DNA of 64,000 bases from positions 1 through 64,000 of the forward strand of contig JALOOO010000002.1 of assembly GCA_025454375.1 (NCBI GenBank), given 5' to 3'. The stretch comes from Leptolyngbya sp. Prado105. Its GTDB lineage: Bacteria; Cyanobacteriota; Cyanobacteriia; Leptolyngbyales; Leptolyngbyaceae. Made by a program: the position numbers and the translations under genes. Positions 9,893 through 19,048 of this stretch are shown in pieces; the first letter of the stretch is position 1; every line of letters begins with the position of its first letter. The notes under the pieces were generated by a model. It had not been told where the DNA came from. It ran no database searches and saw only the letters and a program-made list of their open reading frames with translations.

Positions 9893-11317
9893 CTACCTCG
9901 CACTCGCTGCCGACGGAGCGACTAAGTGATGTCCTTGGCTGCTTGATCGATAGAACATATTGTAAGTGTCAAAGGGAATGATTCGCCCATCTGGATCAGC
10001 GATGTGAATGCAAGATCGTTTCACCGATCGCACATCAAAATTAAATGGATCGAGAAATTGCATAATCATCACGCGAAATACATTCTCATAGGTCACGCCT
10101 GCTGGAACCGGAAGCATCGGCAAACAACACAAAAGCTGCTTCAAAGTTGCCGCAGAAGACACCGGGGAATGATTCGTCGAGAATAGCTTGAAAATCTTCT
10201 GTTTCAGGTCTTCATTTTGCTCATAGAGTACTGAATTTGGCATGACGTTGAGAAATGCAGTGGGATCAAGCAATCCGGTCAATGGAATCACCTGTCCATC
10301 GACTTTCAGCGCATATGCCATTGCTAAGCAATCAGGATGACAAGGCACAGGTAAAAGATCCTGCGGCTGAAAATAGGGACTCTGCTCCAGAATTGACCGA
10401 CGAACTTCGGTTAAAGTGTAGCGATCGCGGCTTGGCTCAAAATTTTCTAACCGTCCTGCTGCTTGAATCGGCTGGAATGTCACACCTCGAACACATTTTT
10501 GCTGAAGCCCGTATTCAATAATGCGCCCAATCTCATGGTTATTCAAGCCCTTCTTGACGGTCGCAACCAGAGTTGTAGAGATCCCAAATTCATTGAGATG
10601 CGCGATCGCTCTTTCTCGAATACTTCTTAGATCTGCCCCTCTGAGTTCTCGTAAAGCCTTCTCTTCAAAGCTATCAAACTGCAAATAGACCTCTATTCCA
10701 GGCATATAATCTTTGAGTCTTTGGCAAAAATTTCGGTCTTGAGCAATCTTGATGCCATTGGTATTGATCATCAAATGCTTAATCGGCTTACTTTTTGCAA
10801 GATCTAAAATTTGAAAAAACTCAGGATGAATCGTTGGTTCGCCACCGCTAATTTGCACAACATCCGGTTCCCCTTCATTTGCCACGATGTTGTCCAGCAT
10901 TTTTTCAATCGTGGCTAAATTACGATCGCGTCTCGGTTGATTCGAGTGTGTGAGGTCTTCCACTCCCGAATCAGCGTAGCAAATCGGGCAGGAAAGATTA
11001 CAGCGATCGCTGACTTCGACAAGTGTTAAACAGCTATGCTGCTCATGATCAGGGCAGAGTCCACAATCGTAAGGACATCCTCGATCGATAGGAGTGTTAA
11101 AGCGGCGAGGCATATCTCCGGGTTTGATAAATTCCTGACATTGCTTGTAGTATTCAATATCGTCTGCAATCAGAACTTCTTCACGTCCGTGGAGGGTGCA
11201 ATGTTTGGTGAGATAGACGCGATCGTTTTGGAAGATAATTTTTGCTTCTACTTTGTTGAGGCATTTTGAGCAGACGCTGTTGGTTAAGCCGTAGAAGAGA
11301 TAGGGACGGGTTGGCAT
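9893..11317 (-). CDS. Radical SAM protein, COG1964/MJ0619/Tes-like architecture
   Basis: N-terminal CSKC...CTLHG and GCPYDCGLCPDHEQHSC cysteine clusters, then CNLSCPICYADSG (Cx3Cx2C) and QISGGEPTIHPEF. Confidence 0.87.
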   Translation of the reverse strand: MPTRPYLFYGLTNSVCSKCLNKVEAKIIFQNDRVYLTKHCTLHGREEVLIADDIEYYKQCQEFIKPGDMPRRFNTPIDRGCPYDCGLCPDHEQHSCLTLVEVSDRCNLSCPICYADSGVEDLTHSNQPRRDRNLATIEKMLDNIVANEGEPDVVQISGGEPTIHPEFFQILDLAKSKPIKHLMINTNGIKIAQDRNFCQRLKDYMPGIEVYLQFDSFEEKALRELRGADLRSIRERAIAHLNEFGISTTLVATVKKGLNNHEIGRIIEYGLQQKCVRGVTFQPIQAAGRLENFEPSRDRYTLTEVRRSILEQSPYFQPQDLLPVPCHPDCLAMAYALKVDGQVIPLTGLLDPTAFLNVMPNSVLYEQNEDLKQKIFKLFSTNHSPVSSAATLKQLLCCLPMLPVPAGVTYENVFRVMIMQFLDPFNFDVRSVKRSCIHIADPDGRIIPFDTYNMFYRSSSQGHHLVAPSAASAR

Positions 11318-11377
11318 TGTTAAACCTAAAATGATTTTTGCGATGTTGTCAGCGGTTTCGCTTCGTTTGATCCGAAG

Positions 11378-12136
11378 TTATTCACAACTCACCTCTTGAA
11401 ATTGAAACAGTTTTGGAATGCTGCGATAGTAGTAAATCAATGCTAGAACACAAGCAATCTGAATCGCACTCAAGCCCAGAATCGGCTGAAACTCAGGCTT
11501 AATCGAATCAATTATCAGCCGAAAGCTCAAATAGCCAATCATATAGAACTTAAACAAATCGCCAGACTGAATCAAATAGCGCGATCGTACTTGCAAAAAA
11601 ACCATCCATAAAAACAAGAACCCAATCTCATAAAGCTGGGTTGGATGCCTGAGAATCCCATCGCCAAAATCAATTCCCCAGGGAAGACTTGTCGCAATCC
11701 CGTAAGTTCGATCGCTTAATCCAGTCAGAAAGCACCCAATTCTGCCAATCATCATGCCAAACATCAAAGGATAAACAAACGCATCCCCCGTCGATTGCTT
11801 CACCCCAATGATTTTTTTCGTCAGTTCTACTCCGATTAAAGCTCCGAGCAAGGCTCCAACGACCGTTTTTCCTTGAAGCAACATCAGCAAAAATAGCTCC
11901 TGCTGCTGCCACCAAAGATTAATATGTTGCAACATTACAAGAACTTTCGCCCCGATCAATGCCCCGATCATTCCCCCAACCACAATCGAGCTTCTTTGAG
12001 TCGGTTTGACAGTATCCCGTCGAAAATTCCGCAACGACAAGCGCAACGCTACCGCATACGCGATCGCTTCAAAGAAAACGTGCGGATGAATCTTAATTGC
12101 ACCAATGCCAATGTAAACAGGAAAGGTCACACCCAA
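11378..12136 (-). CDS. Prolipoprotein diacylglyceryl transferase (Lgt)-like membrane protein, divergent
   Basis: GRIGCFLTGLSDRTYGIATSLPWGIDFGDGILRHPTQLYE resembles the Lgt signature region; the usual HGG motif appears replaced by GKTVVGALLGALIG. Confidence 0.78.
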   Translation of the reverse strand: MGVTFPVYIGIGAIKIHPHVFFEAIAYAVALRLSLRNFRRDTVKPTQRSSIVVGGMIGALIGAKVLVMLQHINLWWQQQELFLLMLLQGKTVVGALLGALIGVELTKKIIGVKQSTGDAFVYPLMFGMMIGRIGCFLTGLSDRTYGIATSLPWGIDFGDGILRHPTQLYEIGFLFLWMVFLQVRSRYLIQSGDLFKFYMIGYLSFRLIIDSIKPEFQPILGLSAIQIACVLALIYYYRSIPKLFQFQEVSCE

Positions 12137-12191
12137 ATCTCACAACAGAGATTGCCACTATAACGAGTTCAGATTGTAAATCTCATTTTTT

Positions 12192-15059
12192 TTAGAACTT
12201 GTTTAGAATCTCAACAATTCCTAACTGCCCATCAATCCGAACTCTCTGCCCATCTTGCAAAATCTCAGTCGCATGTTGCACATCCATTACCGCAGGAATC
12301 CGATATTCTCTAGCAACAATCGCACCATGAGACAATCGCCCTCCCACTTCTGCAATCAGCCCTCCCACTCGTGCTAAAGCTGGCATCCAGCCCGAATCCG
12401 TATAAGGAACAACGAGGATTGTGTCTCGATCGAGATTGATCACGCCACCGAGCGATCGCATGACTCGAATCGTCCCTTCGACCTGTCCAGCACTCGCGCC
12501 AATCCCTTGAAGTCGATCAGAGACAGAGTGAGGCTTGAAATCAGGCAGAGGCGGATCGTCTCCATAAACGAGTTGTGGAATGGGGGCAAGTTGTCGATCG
12601 TGGTCAAATTGCGATCGACGTTGCTGAATTAATTCTGAGAACTCTGAAGTCGAGCCTTGGCGAATTTCAGCATAGGTGAGAAAAAAGAGGTCACCCGGTT
12701 CATGAAGAATGCCTGACGCGAGCCAATGTTGTTCGATCGCGATAAATTTCCAGCGCAGTTCAGCAAGTAATCGACTATAAATCTCGGTGACTTTGCCTTT
12801 TAGAGCTATACGACGTTGGACTTTTTGGTTCTTGATTCTGGGCGGAGTTGTCCCAGGAGTTGGATTTAAGCAGAACTGTATAAACAAATCTCGGATCGGT
12901 TCGGGTTGTTCTCGCCAGGTTGGAACGGCAATATCTGTCCCAACTTCGCTCAAGTAGCCATAGCGATCGAGCAGTTGATCAAACTGAGCTAAAATTGCTT
13001 GTCCTTGAGGCGTTTTCTCCAATTGAGCAAAGACATCATCTGAAAGATTAAGGAGCGATCGAGCAGAACTAGCAAGCGTCGAGAGCGATCGCATTACCGC
13101 AACTTCTGGAGTGTCAGAATTATCTACTTCATCGTCTTTGACTCGAAAGAGTGCTTTTCTCAACGCAGCACTCAAGGGAGCCAGAATACTATAGTAAGTT
13201 GCGCGTTCTAGTAACTCTAAAATCTGCTCGATTTGGGTCAGTAATGCCTTGATCGAATCTGATTTGTTGGTTGCATGAGTGCCTTCCGAATTCCATTTGT
13301 CACGGTGTTCAAACGATTCTAATGCTGCCAAAAATCGTTTTTCATCTCGCGCGAAGTCCTGCTCCAACTGCATTTCTCGTCCTAGCAATCGCAGCAATCC
13401 CGGCAAATTCTGAATCGTCGATCGTAAAGGCGGCTTACTAAACTTCGCCCCTCTGGTCAAAAACTCCAAACTCTCAGCAGGTAATCCCATTCGCCTGAAA
13501 ATTTGCCCCAACAATGACGCATTAAAGTACGCATGAGAATAATGGAGTGTAGCAGTTTCCTCAAAGTCCAACCCTTCAGCTCGATCGCCGAGTACGATCG
13601 TAAAAATCTTCCCCCAAACGCCACAAGTTAGCGGACGATTAATCGACCAAGTTAAAGGTCGGATCGCCCCTGGAATCACTTCTGCCGCGATCTTTCTCGT
13701 CCAGATTGGCGAAAGCGTCGTAATCGATCGAGCTTGCAACAACCACAGCTTTTCCCCGTCATAGCTCCACTCAATGTCTTGAGGAATTCCATGAAAATGC
13801 TCTTCTAAATGCCGTGCTAAGTAAGCCACTTGCTGAATTAATCGTTTTGGCACTTCGCCTTGTCCGGTTACTTCTAGCTCCTCTGATAAGTTCCAATCTT
13901 TACCCACTTCTCGGACATTCACACTGTAGCTTTCGGGTGTGATCTGTCCTGAAACCACTCGATCGGCATTTCCTGGTAAAGCTTCGATCAAAACTGCATC
14001 GCCCTGTCGCGAAATCGGATCGCGACTAAAAGCAACCCCTGAAAACACTCCTCGAATTTGATTTTGAACTAGCACAACCATCGACGCATCAGCAATTGCG
14101 CGATCGCGGCGATACTGCACTGCTGAGGTCTGCTCATACGATTCCAAGCATTGCATAATCGCAGGCAAAAGCAACTCTCGATGACGAATCCCTCCAATCG
14201 ATTCATACTGTCCTGCTGCCGAAGCCGACTCCGAATCTTCCCCGATCGCTGAAGATCTAACAATTAAAGGATGCTCCGGACTCGGCTGCATTGCTTGAAT
14301 CAATCGTTGCGGATCATCTCCTGGGAGTAACACCCAACCCTCTGGAACTGGATAACCCGATCGCTTTAATTTCGACAGTGTAGCCGCCTTTTGCCCTACT
14401 TTTTCTGGGTGCAATTCTTGATCTAATGAAATCAGCGATCGATCATCGCGAAGAAACTGAAACATAGATGACGATCCTCTCTGTACTGTATCAGGTCTAA
14501 GGTCTAAATCATCTGGAATCTGGTTATAAATCCACCCCAAAAAAGCTGCAAGCCCGATCGCGCTTAAAATCAACTTTGTCTCTTGTGAATGCCGCAATCC
14601 TGTAATCAGTGGAAATAAAATCAACACCCCAAATTTTCCCGTCTGCCGCTGCCGCAAAATCGTAAATCCAATTCCCCCAATCAAAAACACCAGAAACGAA
14701 GTCAGCGGATCATGCACGACATATCCCCAAACAACATTCGTCGTGCCTGCCCCTTTGCCAATAAAGTACCGCCCATACACGAGTGCGATCAGCGAGATAA
14801 GCTCCCACTCAGGACGATCAGGGAAAAACGAGCGAGCGAGCAAAACAGCGACAATGCCTTTCAATGCCTCAGACAACACGGCTAGAATTCCGGCAAATTT
14901 TCCCCCATGATAAAACGCTGCCGAAACGCTGATATTTCCTGTGCCAATTTCCTGCAACCTCCTTCCTGTCAGCCCTTGAGTCATCCAACGAATCAAAGGC
15001 AATCCGCCCAGAATCGGACACAATACAAAAATCAGCAGCGAACCCCAAACGTGCGTCAT
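12192..15059 (-). CDS. Fusion: N-terminal PlsY-like acyltransferase membrane domain + PEP-synthase/rifampin-phosphotransferase-like dikinase (ATP-grasp and phospho-His domains)
   Basis: N-term GTGNISVSAAFYHGGKFAGILAVLSEALKGIVAVLLAR (PlsY-like); VRSSAIGEDSESASAAGQYESIGG (PPDK_N); C-term GGRLSHGAIVAREYRIPAVMDV (PEP-utilising mobile domain His). Confidence 0.82.
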   Translation of the reverse strand: MTHVWGSLLIFVLCPILGGLPLIRWMTQGLTGRRLQEIGTGNISVSAAFYHGGKFAGILAVLSEALKGIVAVLLARSFFPDRPEWELISLIALVYGRYFIGKGAGTTNVVWGYVVHDPLTSFLVFLIGGIGFTILRQRQTGKFGVLILFPLITGLRHSQETKLILSAIGLAAFLGWIYNQIPDDLDLRPDTVQRGSSSMFQFLRDDRSLISLDQELHPEKVGQKAATLSKLKRSGYPVPEGWVLLPGDDPQRLIQAMQPSPEHPLIVRSSAIGEDSESASAAGQYESIGGIRHRELLLPAIMQCLESYEQTSAVQYRRDRAIADASMVVLVQNQIRGVFSGVAFSRDPISRQGDAVLIEALPGNADRVVSGQITPESYSVNVREVGKDWNLSEELEVTGQGEVPKRLIQQVAYLARHLEEHFHGIPQDIEWSYDGEKLWLLQARSITTLSPIWTRKIAAEVIPGAIRPLTWSINRPLTCGVWGKIFTIVLGDRAEGLDFEETATLHYSHAYFNASLLGQIFRRMGLPAESLEFLTRGAKFSKPPLRSTIQNLPGLLRLLGREMQLEQDFARDEKRFLAALESFEHRDKWNSEGTHATNKSDSIKALLTQIEQILELLERATYYSILAPLSAALRKALFRVKDDEVDNSDTPEVAVMRSLSTLASSARSLLNLSDDVFAQLEKTPQGQAILAQFDQLLDRYGYLSEVGTDIAVPTWREQPEPIRDLFIQFCLNPTPGTTPPRIKNQKVQRRIALKGKVTEIYSRLLAELRWKFIAIEQHWLASGILHEPGDLFFLTYAEIRQGSTSEFSELIQQRRSQFDHDRQLAPIPQLVYGDDPPLPDFKPHSVSDRLQGIGASAGQVEGTIRVMRSLGGVINLDRDTILVVPYTDSGWMPALARVGGLIAEVGGRLSHGAIVAREYRIPAVMDVQHATEILQDGQRVRIDGQLGIVEILNKF

Positions 15060-15180
15060 AGCAAAATCGGAAAAACTCCTCTCTGAAGTCTACCGAATTC
15101 GCTCTGTACCGAGAAAGAAAGTGAGATTTTATACAAGATGTCGGGTATAAGGGGAGGGCTGCACTCAGATTCAACCCCCG

Positions 15181-16986
15181 ATGTCTGAACTCAATACGAT
15201 CGCGCATCCCCCAGAAATGCCACCGTCATTGGTTGGGGCAAGAAAAACGATTCAAAATACCCAGGCGGTTCCGCTTCCTGCTGAAGCAAAGGTGGCGCGT
15301 CCAGAAGAAATACGATCGCCAGAATTTAGCGCAATCACATCTGAGATCGCTAAACCTCAAAATTCGCATTTTCTGAAAGAACTCGAAAAAGACCAGCCTT
15401 CAATCGAGCAGTCTCGGTCATCTGACGCTCGATCGATTGAGCAACCCACATCAGAATTGAGCGACCTTCCAAACTCAGACAGCATAGAGCAAGTCACCTC
15501 CGTCTCGCAGCTTTCGGATATCAATCCGACCGATTGGGCATTTCAAGCATTACAAACCCTCGTCGAACGTTATGGCTGTATTACAGGCTATCCAGACCGC
15601 ACCTTTCGCGGCAATCGTGCCTTGACTCGATCCGAATTTGCAGCCGGATTAAATGCCTGTCTCGACCGCATCCAAGATCTGATCGCCTCACAAACTTCTG
15701 AGATTGTCACCCGCAAAGACTTAGTAATCGCTCAAAGACTCCAAGCAGAATTCACCCCTGAGCTAGCTGACCTCAGAAGTCGAGTTGAGAGCTTAGACGC
15801 TCGAACCGCAAAGCTCGAAACACAACAGTTCTCAACCACTACCCGATTGTTTGGACAAGCGATCGCTTCGGTGCAAACGAGCAATCGAGTCGATGTCGAT
15901 CTCTTCCCCAGAGACGGCGTACCCGAACGCGAAGGCAAACTGCAAACGACCCTCGCTAGCAATATTCAACTCTCGCTAGCAACCTCATTTACAGGCAGAG
16001 ATCTACTCTTGACCACCTTACAAACAGGAAATCTGCGATCGTCCGCCCCCAACCTCTTCACGAATATGGGGCGATTCTCTTATGAGTCTGAGCAAGAGGG
16101 TCAGATTTTTGTCAGCGATCTTTCCTATCGCTTCCCTGTAAGTAGAAATTTCGGGGTTCTCGTCGGCGCATCGGGTGTGACTCCCTCAAACACATTTCGC
16201 GGGATCAATCCACTTGAAGGATCGGGTGAAGGCAGTCTTTCTCTTCTCGGACAGCGCAATCCAATTTTAGCGATCGGCAACGGCACAGGAGGCATCGGAT
16301 TCGACTGGCAAATCAACCCGCGAGTTAGTTTACAAGGCGTTTACAGCGCAGAACTCCCCTGGTTTCCAGGGAATTCTAACGCTGGAGGACTCATCGGCGG
16401 GCGCTATGCAGCAGGAGCGCAACTGACGATCGCGCCAACGAACCAACTTGACTTAGGCATTCATTACCTCTTCTCCCGCTCTCCAGACGGCTTTTTGGGC
16501 ACTGGAATCGGAGATTCTCAATTGCTTTCTCCCTTTGCTCCGACTCGTACAGCTTTTACAACTCATGCCGTCGGTGCAACGCTCGCTTGGCGACTCAATC
16601 GACAATTGACGATCGGGGGTTGGGGCGGTTGGACTTCTTCTCAAGCAACGGCTATATCCGGTTCGGTACAAACGACCAACTGGATGATTTTCTCAGCTTT
16701 CCCCGATTTATTTGTGCCGGGAAATCTCGGTGGCATTCTCTTCGGGCAGCCTCCTAAAATTACGAGTAGCAATCTACCTGAAGAGTACAATTTCCCTCGA
16801 TTTAGTGATACAGGGGGCAAAGGCGGACAGCCTGATACAGCCTTGCATTTAGAAGCGTTCTATCGGGCTAGAGTCAATCAATTTTTAGACATTACTCCCG
16901 GTATGCTTGTCGTCTTTAATCCCAATCACAATCAAGCGAATGATACGGTTGTCGTCGGAGCAGTGCGGGCGACTTTTAGATTTTGA
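15181..16986 (+). CDS. SLH-domain / OprB-type carbohydrate-selective porin family protein
   Basis: SLH: DINPTDWAFQALQTLVERYGCITGYPDRTFRGNRALTRSEFAAGLNACLDRI; C-terminal beta-barrel ending VVVGAVRATFRF. Confidence 0.85.
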   Translation: MSELNTIAHPPEMPPSLVGARKTIQNTQAVPLPAEAKVARPEEIRSPEFSAITSEIAKPQNSHFLKELEKDQPSIEQSRSSDARSIEQPTSELSDLPNSDSIEQVTSVSQLSDINPTDWAFQALQTLVERYGCITGYPDRTFRGNRALTRSEFAAGLNACLDRIQDLIASQTSEIVTRKDLVIAQRLQAEFTPELADLRSRVESLDARTAKLETQQFSTTTRLFGQAIASVQTSNRVDVDLFPRDGVPEREGKLQTTLASNIQLSLATSFTGRDLLLTTLQTGNLRSSAPNLFTNMGRFSYESEQEGQIFVSDLSYRFPVSRNFGVLVGASGVTPSNTFRGINPLEGSGEGSLSLLGQRNPILAIGNGTGGIGFDWQINPRVSLQGVYSAELPWFPGNSNAGGLIGGRYAAGAQLTIAPTNQLDLGIHYLFSRSPDGFLGTGIGDSQLLSPFAPTRTAFTTHAVGATLAWRLNRQLTIGGWGGWTSSQATAISGSVQTTNWMIFSAFPDLFVPGNLGGILFGQPPKITSSNLPEEYNFPRFSDTGGKGGQPDTALHLEAFYRARVNQFLDITPGMLVVFNPNHNQANDTVVVGAVRATFRF

Positions 16987-17061
16987 CAAGTTAGATTTTG
17001 ACAGGGTTGGACTGAAATTCTCAGGATCGAGTTGTGCCGTTTAGTTTCGGAAATCATCACT

Positions 17062-17934
17062 ATGTTTGCTAAATCTTGTTTTGCTGTTTCAATTGCAGTC
17101 GTGGCACTCACCGTTCAAAGCTCGATCGCTGTAGCTCAGATCGTGATCCGCAGTACTGGAGTCGTGACGGGCACAGTCGTTCCGCCGAGCCAAAATCCAA
17201 ATTTCAATCAAGGCACAACACGGGTCGATACTGATAGCCGGGGGCAGTACTTTCGCAATGGGCAACTGGTTTACTCGGCACAAGATTTTGACCCAAACTT
17301 AGTTCAAATCGATAGTACAGGTCGCTACTTTGTAGACTTCCGAGGCATTCCGATCGTGTCAACCGATGGAACGCTGACTTCTCCCGTTTTATCTAACGGT
17401 CAACTCCAACCCGTCCGTCGCAATCACAATGCCCCAACTCGCTTTCACGGCACGATTCAAGACGAGCTAGTCGTGCGCGGCAGGTATGAAGGCATTGCAA
17501 CCGACCCGCGCACGGGATTGCAATATCAAGGAGTTTTCGATATTAGTGGACAGGGACCGCGCTACAGCGATCGCAATGGCGGTACAAGTCCGACCGTTTT
17601 CGATTTTCGATCGCACTACAATTTTGCAGCCAATCCCCAAATCTCCCCCCGTCCAACGGTATCATCGTTCAGAATCGATGCCATGCCCGTGCAATTGCGC
17701 GTCACGATTCCCGCTGGACTTGCCCCAATTAGCAACCCCAATCCAATGGGTGGCAATCCGAATCCAATTGGCAATCCAACACCGATTACACCGCCTTCGT
17801 CGATCGGGATTGACCCAAATCTCAGCAGCATTCTGAGTAACAATCAACTTCAACAAGTCAGCCGCGTCGTACTCGAAGGCTCAAAAAATTCTGACGCTCA
17901 AATTGGACCGAGAAGCCGAATCCTGTTGCGTTAG
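17062..17934 (+). CDS. Secreted protein of unknown function
   Basis: ORF 17032-17934; likely start MFAKSCFAVSIAVVALTVQSSIAVAQ gives a signal peptide; N/P/G-rich linker near the C-terminus. Confidence 0.65.
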   Translation: MFAKSCFAVSIAVVALTVQSSIAVAQIVIRSTGVVTGTVVPPSQNPNFNQGTTRVDTDSRGQYFRNGQLVYSAQDFDPNLVQIDSTGRYFVDFRGIPIVSTDGTLTSPVLSNGQLQPVRRNHNAPTRFHGTIQDELVVRGRYEGIATDPRTGLQYQGVFDISGQGPRYSDRNGGTSPTVFDFRSHYNFAANPQISPRPTVSSFRIDAMPVQLRVTIPAGLAPISNPNPMGGNPNPIGNPTPITPPSSIGIDPNLSSILSNNQLQQVSRVVLEGSKNSDAQIGPRSRILLR

Positions 17935-17941
17935 ATCAAGA

Positions 17942-18164
17942 CTTCCGAGGGCTGATTGACTGACAAAACGTGAGCGCCAATTGCATGACCCACCCGCGCG
18001 TAAACGGCGGGCTAAGGGAGGCAACTGTGCTAAAGCACACTCAGAAGAATTTTCAGCCCAGTTCAGTGGGGTTATTCTGTTAGCCCGCCGTTCACGTGCG
18101 GGCGGACGGGACAACGAAGTGAGGAGGCTTTCAGGAGTTTTGTCAGTCAATCAGCTTCCGAGGG
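17942..18164. mobile_element. MITE-like non-autonomous element (copy A) with flanking 10-bp TSD
   Basis: TSD CTTCCGAGGG at 17942-17951 and 18155-18164; TIR CTGATTGACTGACAAAAC (17952-17969) / GTTTTGTCAGTCAATCAG (18137-18154), 18/18; internal hairpin arms CCCGCGCGTAAACGGCGGGCTAA and TTAGCCCGCCGTTCACGTGCGGG. Confidence 0.85.
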
Positions 18165-18197
18165 TTTGAGATCCTCGAAAGTTTTACAGGCTCGCAA

Positions 18198-18926
18198 TCA
18201 ACCTGCCGAAATTTTTACTAAATAGTACTTCCCATCCCGTTTGCCCTGAAACAAATAGGCTCCATTGCCCTGCTGCACCGAGTAAGCCACAGGCTCACAG
18301 CAGAAGGCAATAAAAATCTCGTCGAATTCATCGCCAATCTTCTGTCCGTCATACATGACAAAGAATCGATCGTCCTTTTGCCCGACAAAAATCAGCTTAT
18401 TGTAAATCCCATAAGGCTCATAGGCTTTCTGAACTTGAGAAGGCAAGCGCATATCCTTCTCCTCCACCAAGACAGCAAATGTCTCCGGCGCACCCGCAAA
18501 CTCCCAAACGGCTTGACCTCCGATATTTTGCAGCGATCGATTGGGAGAAAACGTCACCAGTTCACTGGTTAACTTCATGATCGGTTTGCCATTTCTGGTA
18601 AACACATAGCTTGCATCCACTTGGCTGGGAGCCGTTTTGTACAAGTCTTTGCCAATGCGGAGTTCGATGCTGTCCGTTTTGGAATTGTACGTCCCCTGTT
18701 TTTGCTGGTCATGAGGGGTAAACTGAACCGCATTTCTCCATTGACGGTAACACCCAGCAGGAGGACGAGTGAATTTCCCCTGATACACGGCTTGAGAAAT
18801 TTCGCATTCTTGCCAAATTAAATTGCCAATGTGTTTCGTCACCGTCGGCGGAGACTGGGCAAAAACACTAGAGCAAAAGAACACGATCGCAACCGCGATC
18901 CCGACAAACTTGAAAATTCGAGTCAT
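18198..18926 (-). CDS. Secreted protein of unknown function
   Basis: MTRIFKFVGIAVAIVFFCSSVFAQ signal peptide. Confidence 0.7.
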   Translation of the reverse strand: MTRIFKFVGIAVAIVFFCSSVFAQSPPTVTKHIGNLIWQECEISQAVYQGKFTRPPAGCYRQWRNAVQFTPHDQQKQGTYNSKTDSIELRIGKDLYKTAPSQVDASYVFTRNGKPIMKLTSELVTFSPNRSLQNIGGQAVWEFAGAPETFAVLVEEKDMRLPSQVQKAYEPYGIYNKLIFVGQKDDRFFVMYDGQKIGDEFDEIFIAFCCEPVAYSVQQGNGAYLFQGKRDGKYYLVKISAG

Positions 18927-19048
18927 AAGTCAATCTGAGTATCTACTACCTCCTTTATTCGCTGCGATTTGTCACAATCCTGAAAAGAAAAAAAGCCATT
19001 GCTGGAATTACTCCAAACAATGGCGATCGTGGATTTTGCTCGATCAAA

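Noticed and set aside
12192-15059. Plain phosphoenolpyruvate synthase (ppsA) call
   Set aside because: The PlsY-like N-terminus and the middle region do not match the PpsA layout; a fusion/RPH-like description fits better.
17952-18154. IS200/IS605 (REP/PATE-type) origin for the hairpin element
   Set aside because: The CCCGC-N9-GCGGG mini-hairpins resemble REPs, but Y1 transposition gives no TSD or TIR, whereas this copy has both; not excluded for the internal core.
17942-18164. CRISPR-like or RNA-only interpretation of the repeated hairpins
   Set aside because: Not tandem with spacers; TIR and TSD fit a transposable element better. No CRISPR array or cas gene seen in the window.
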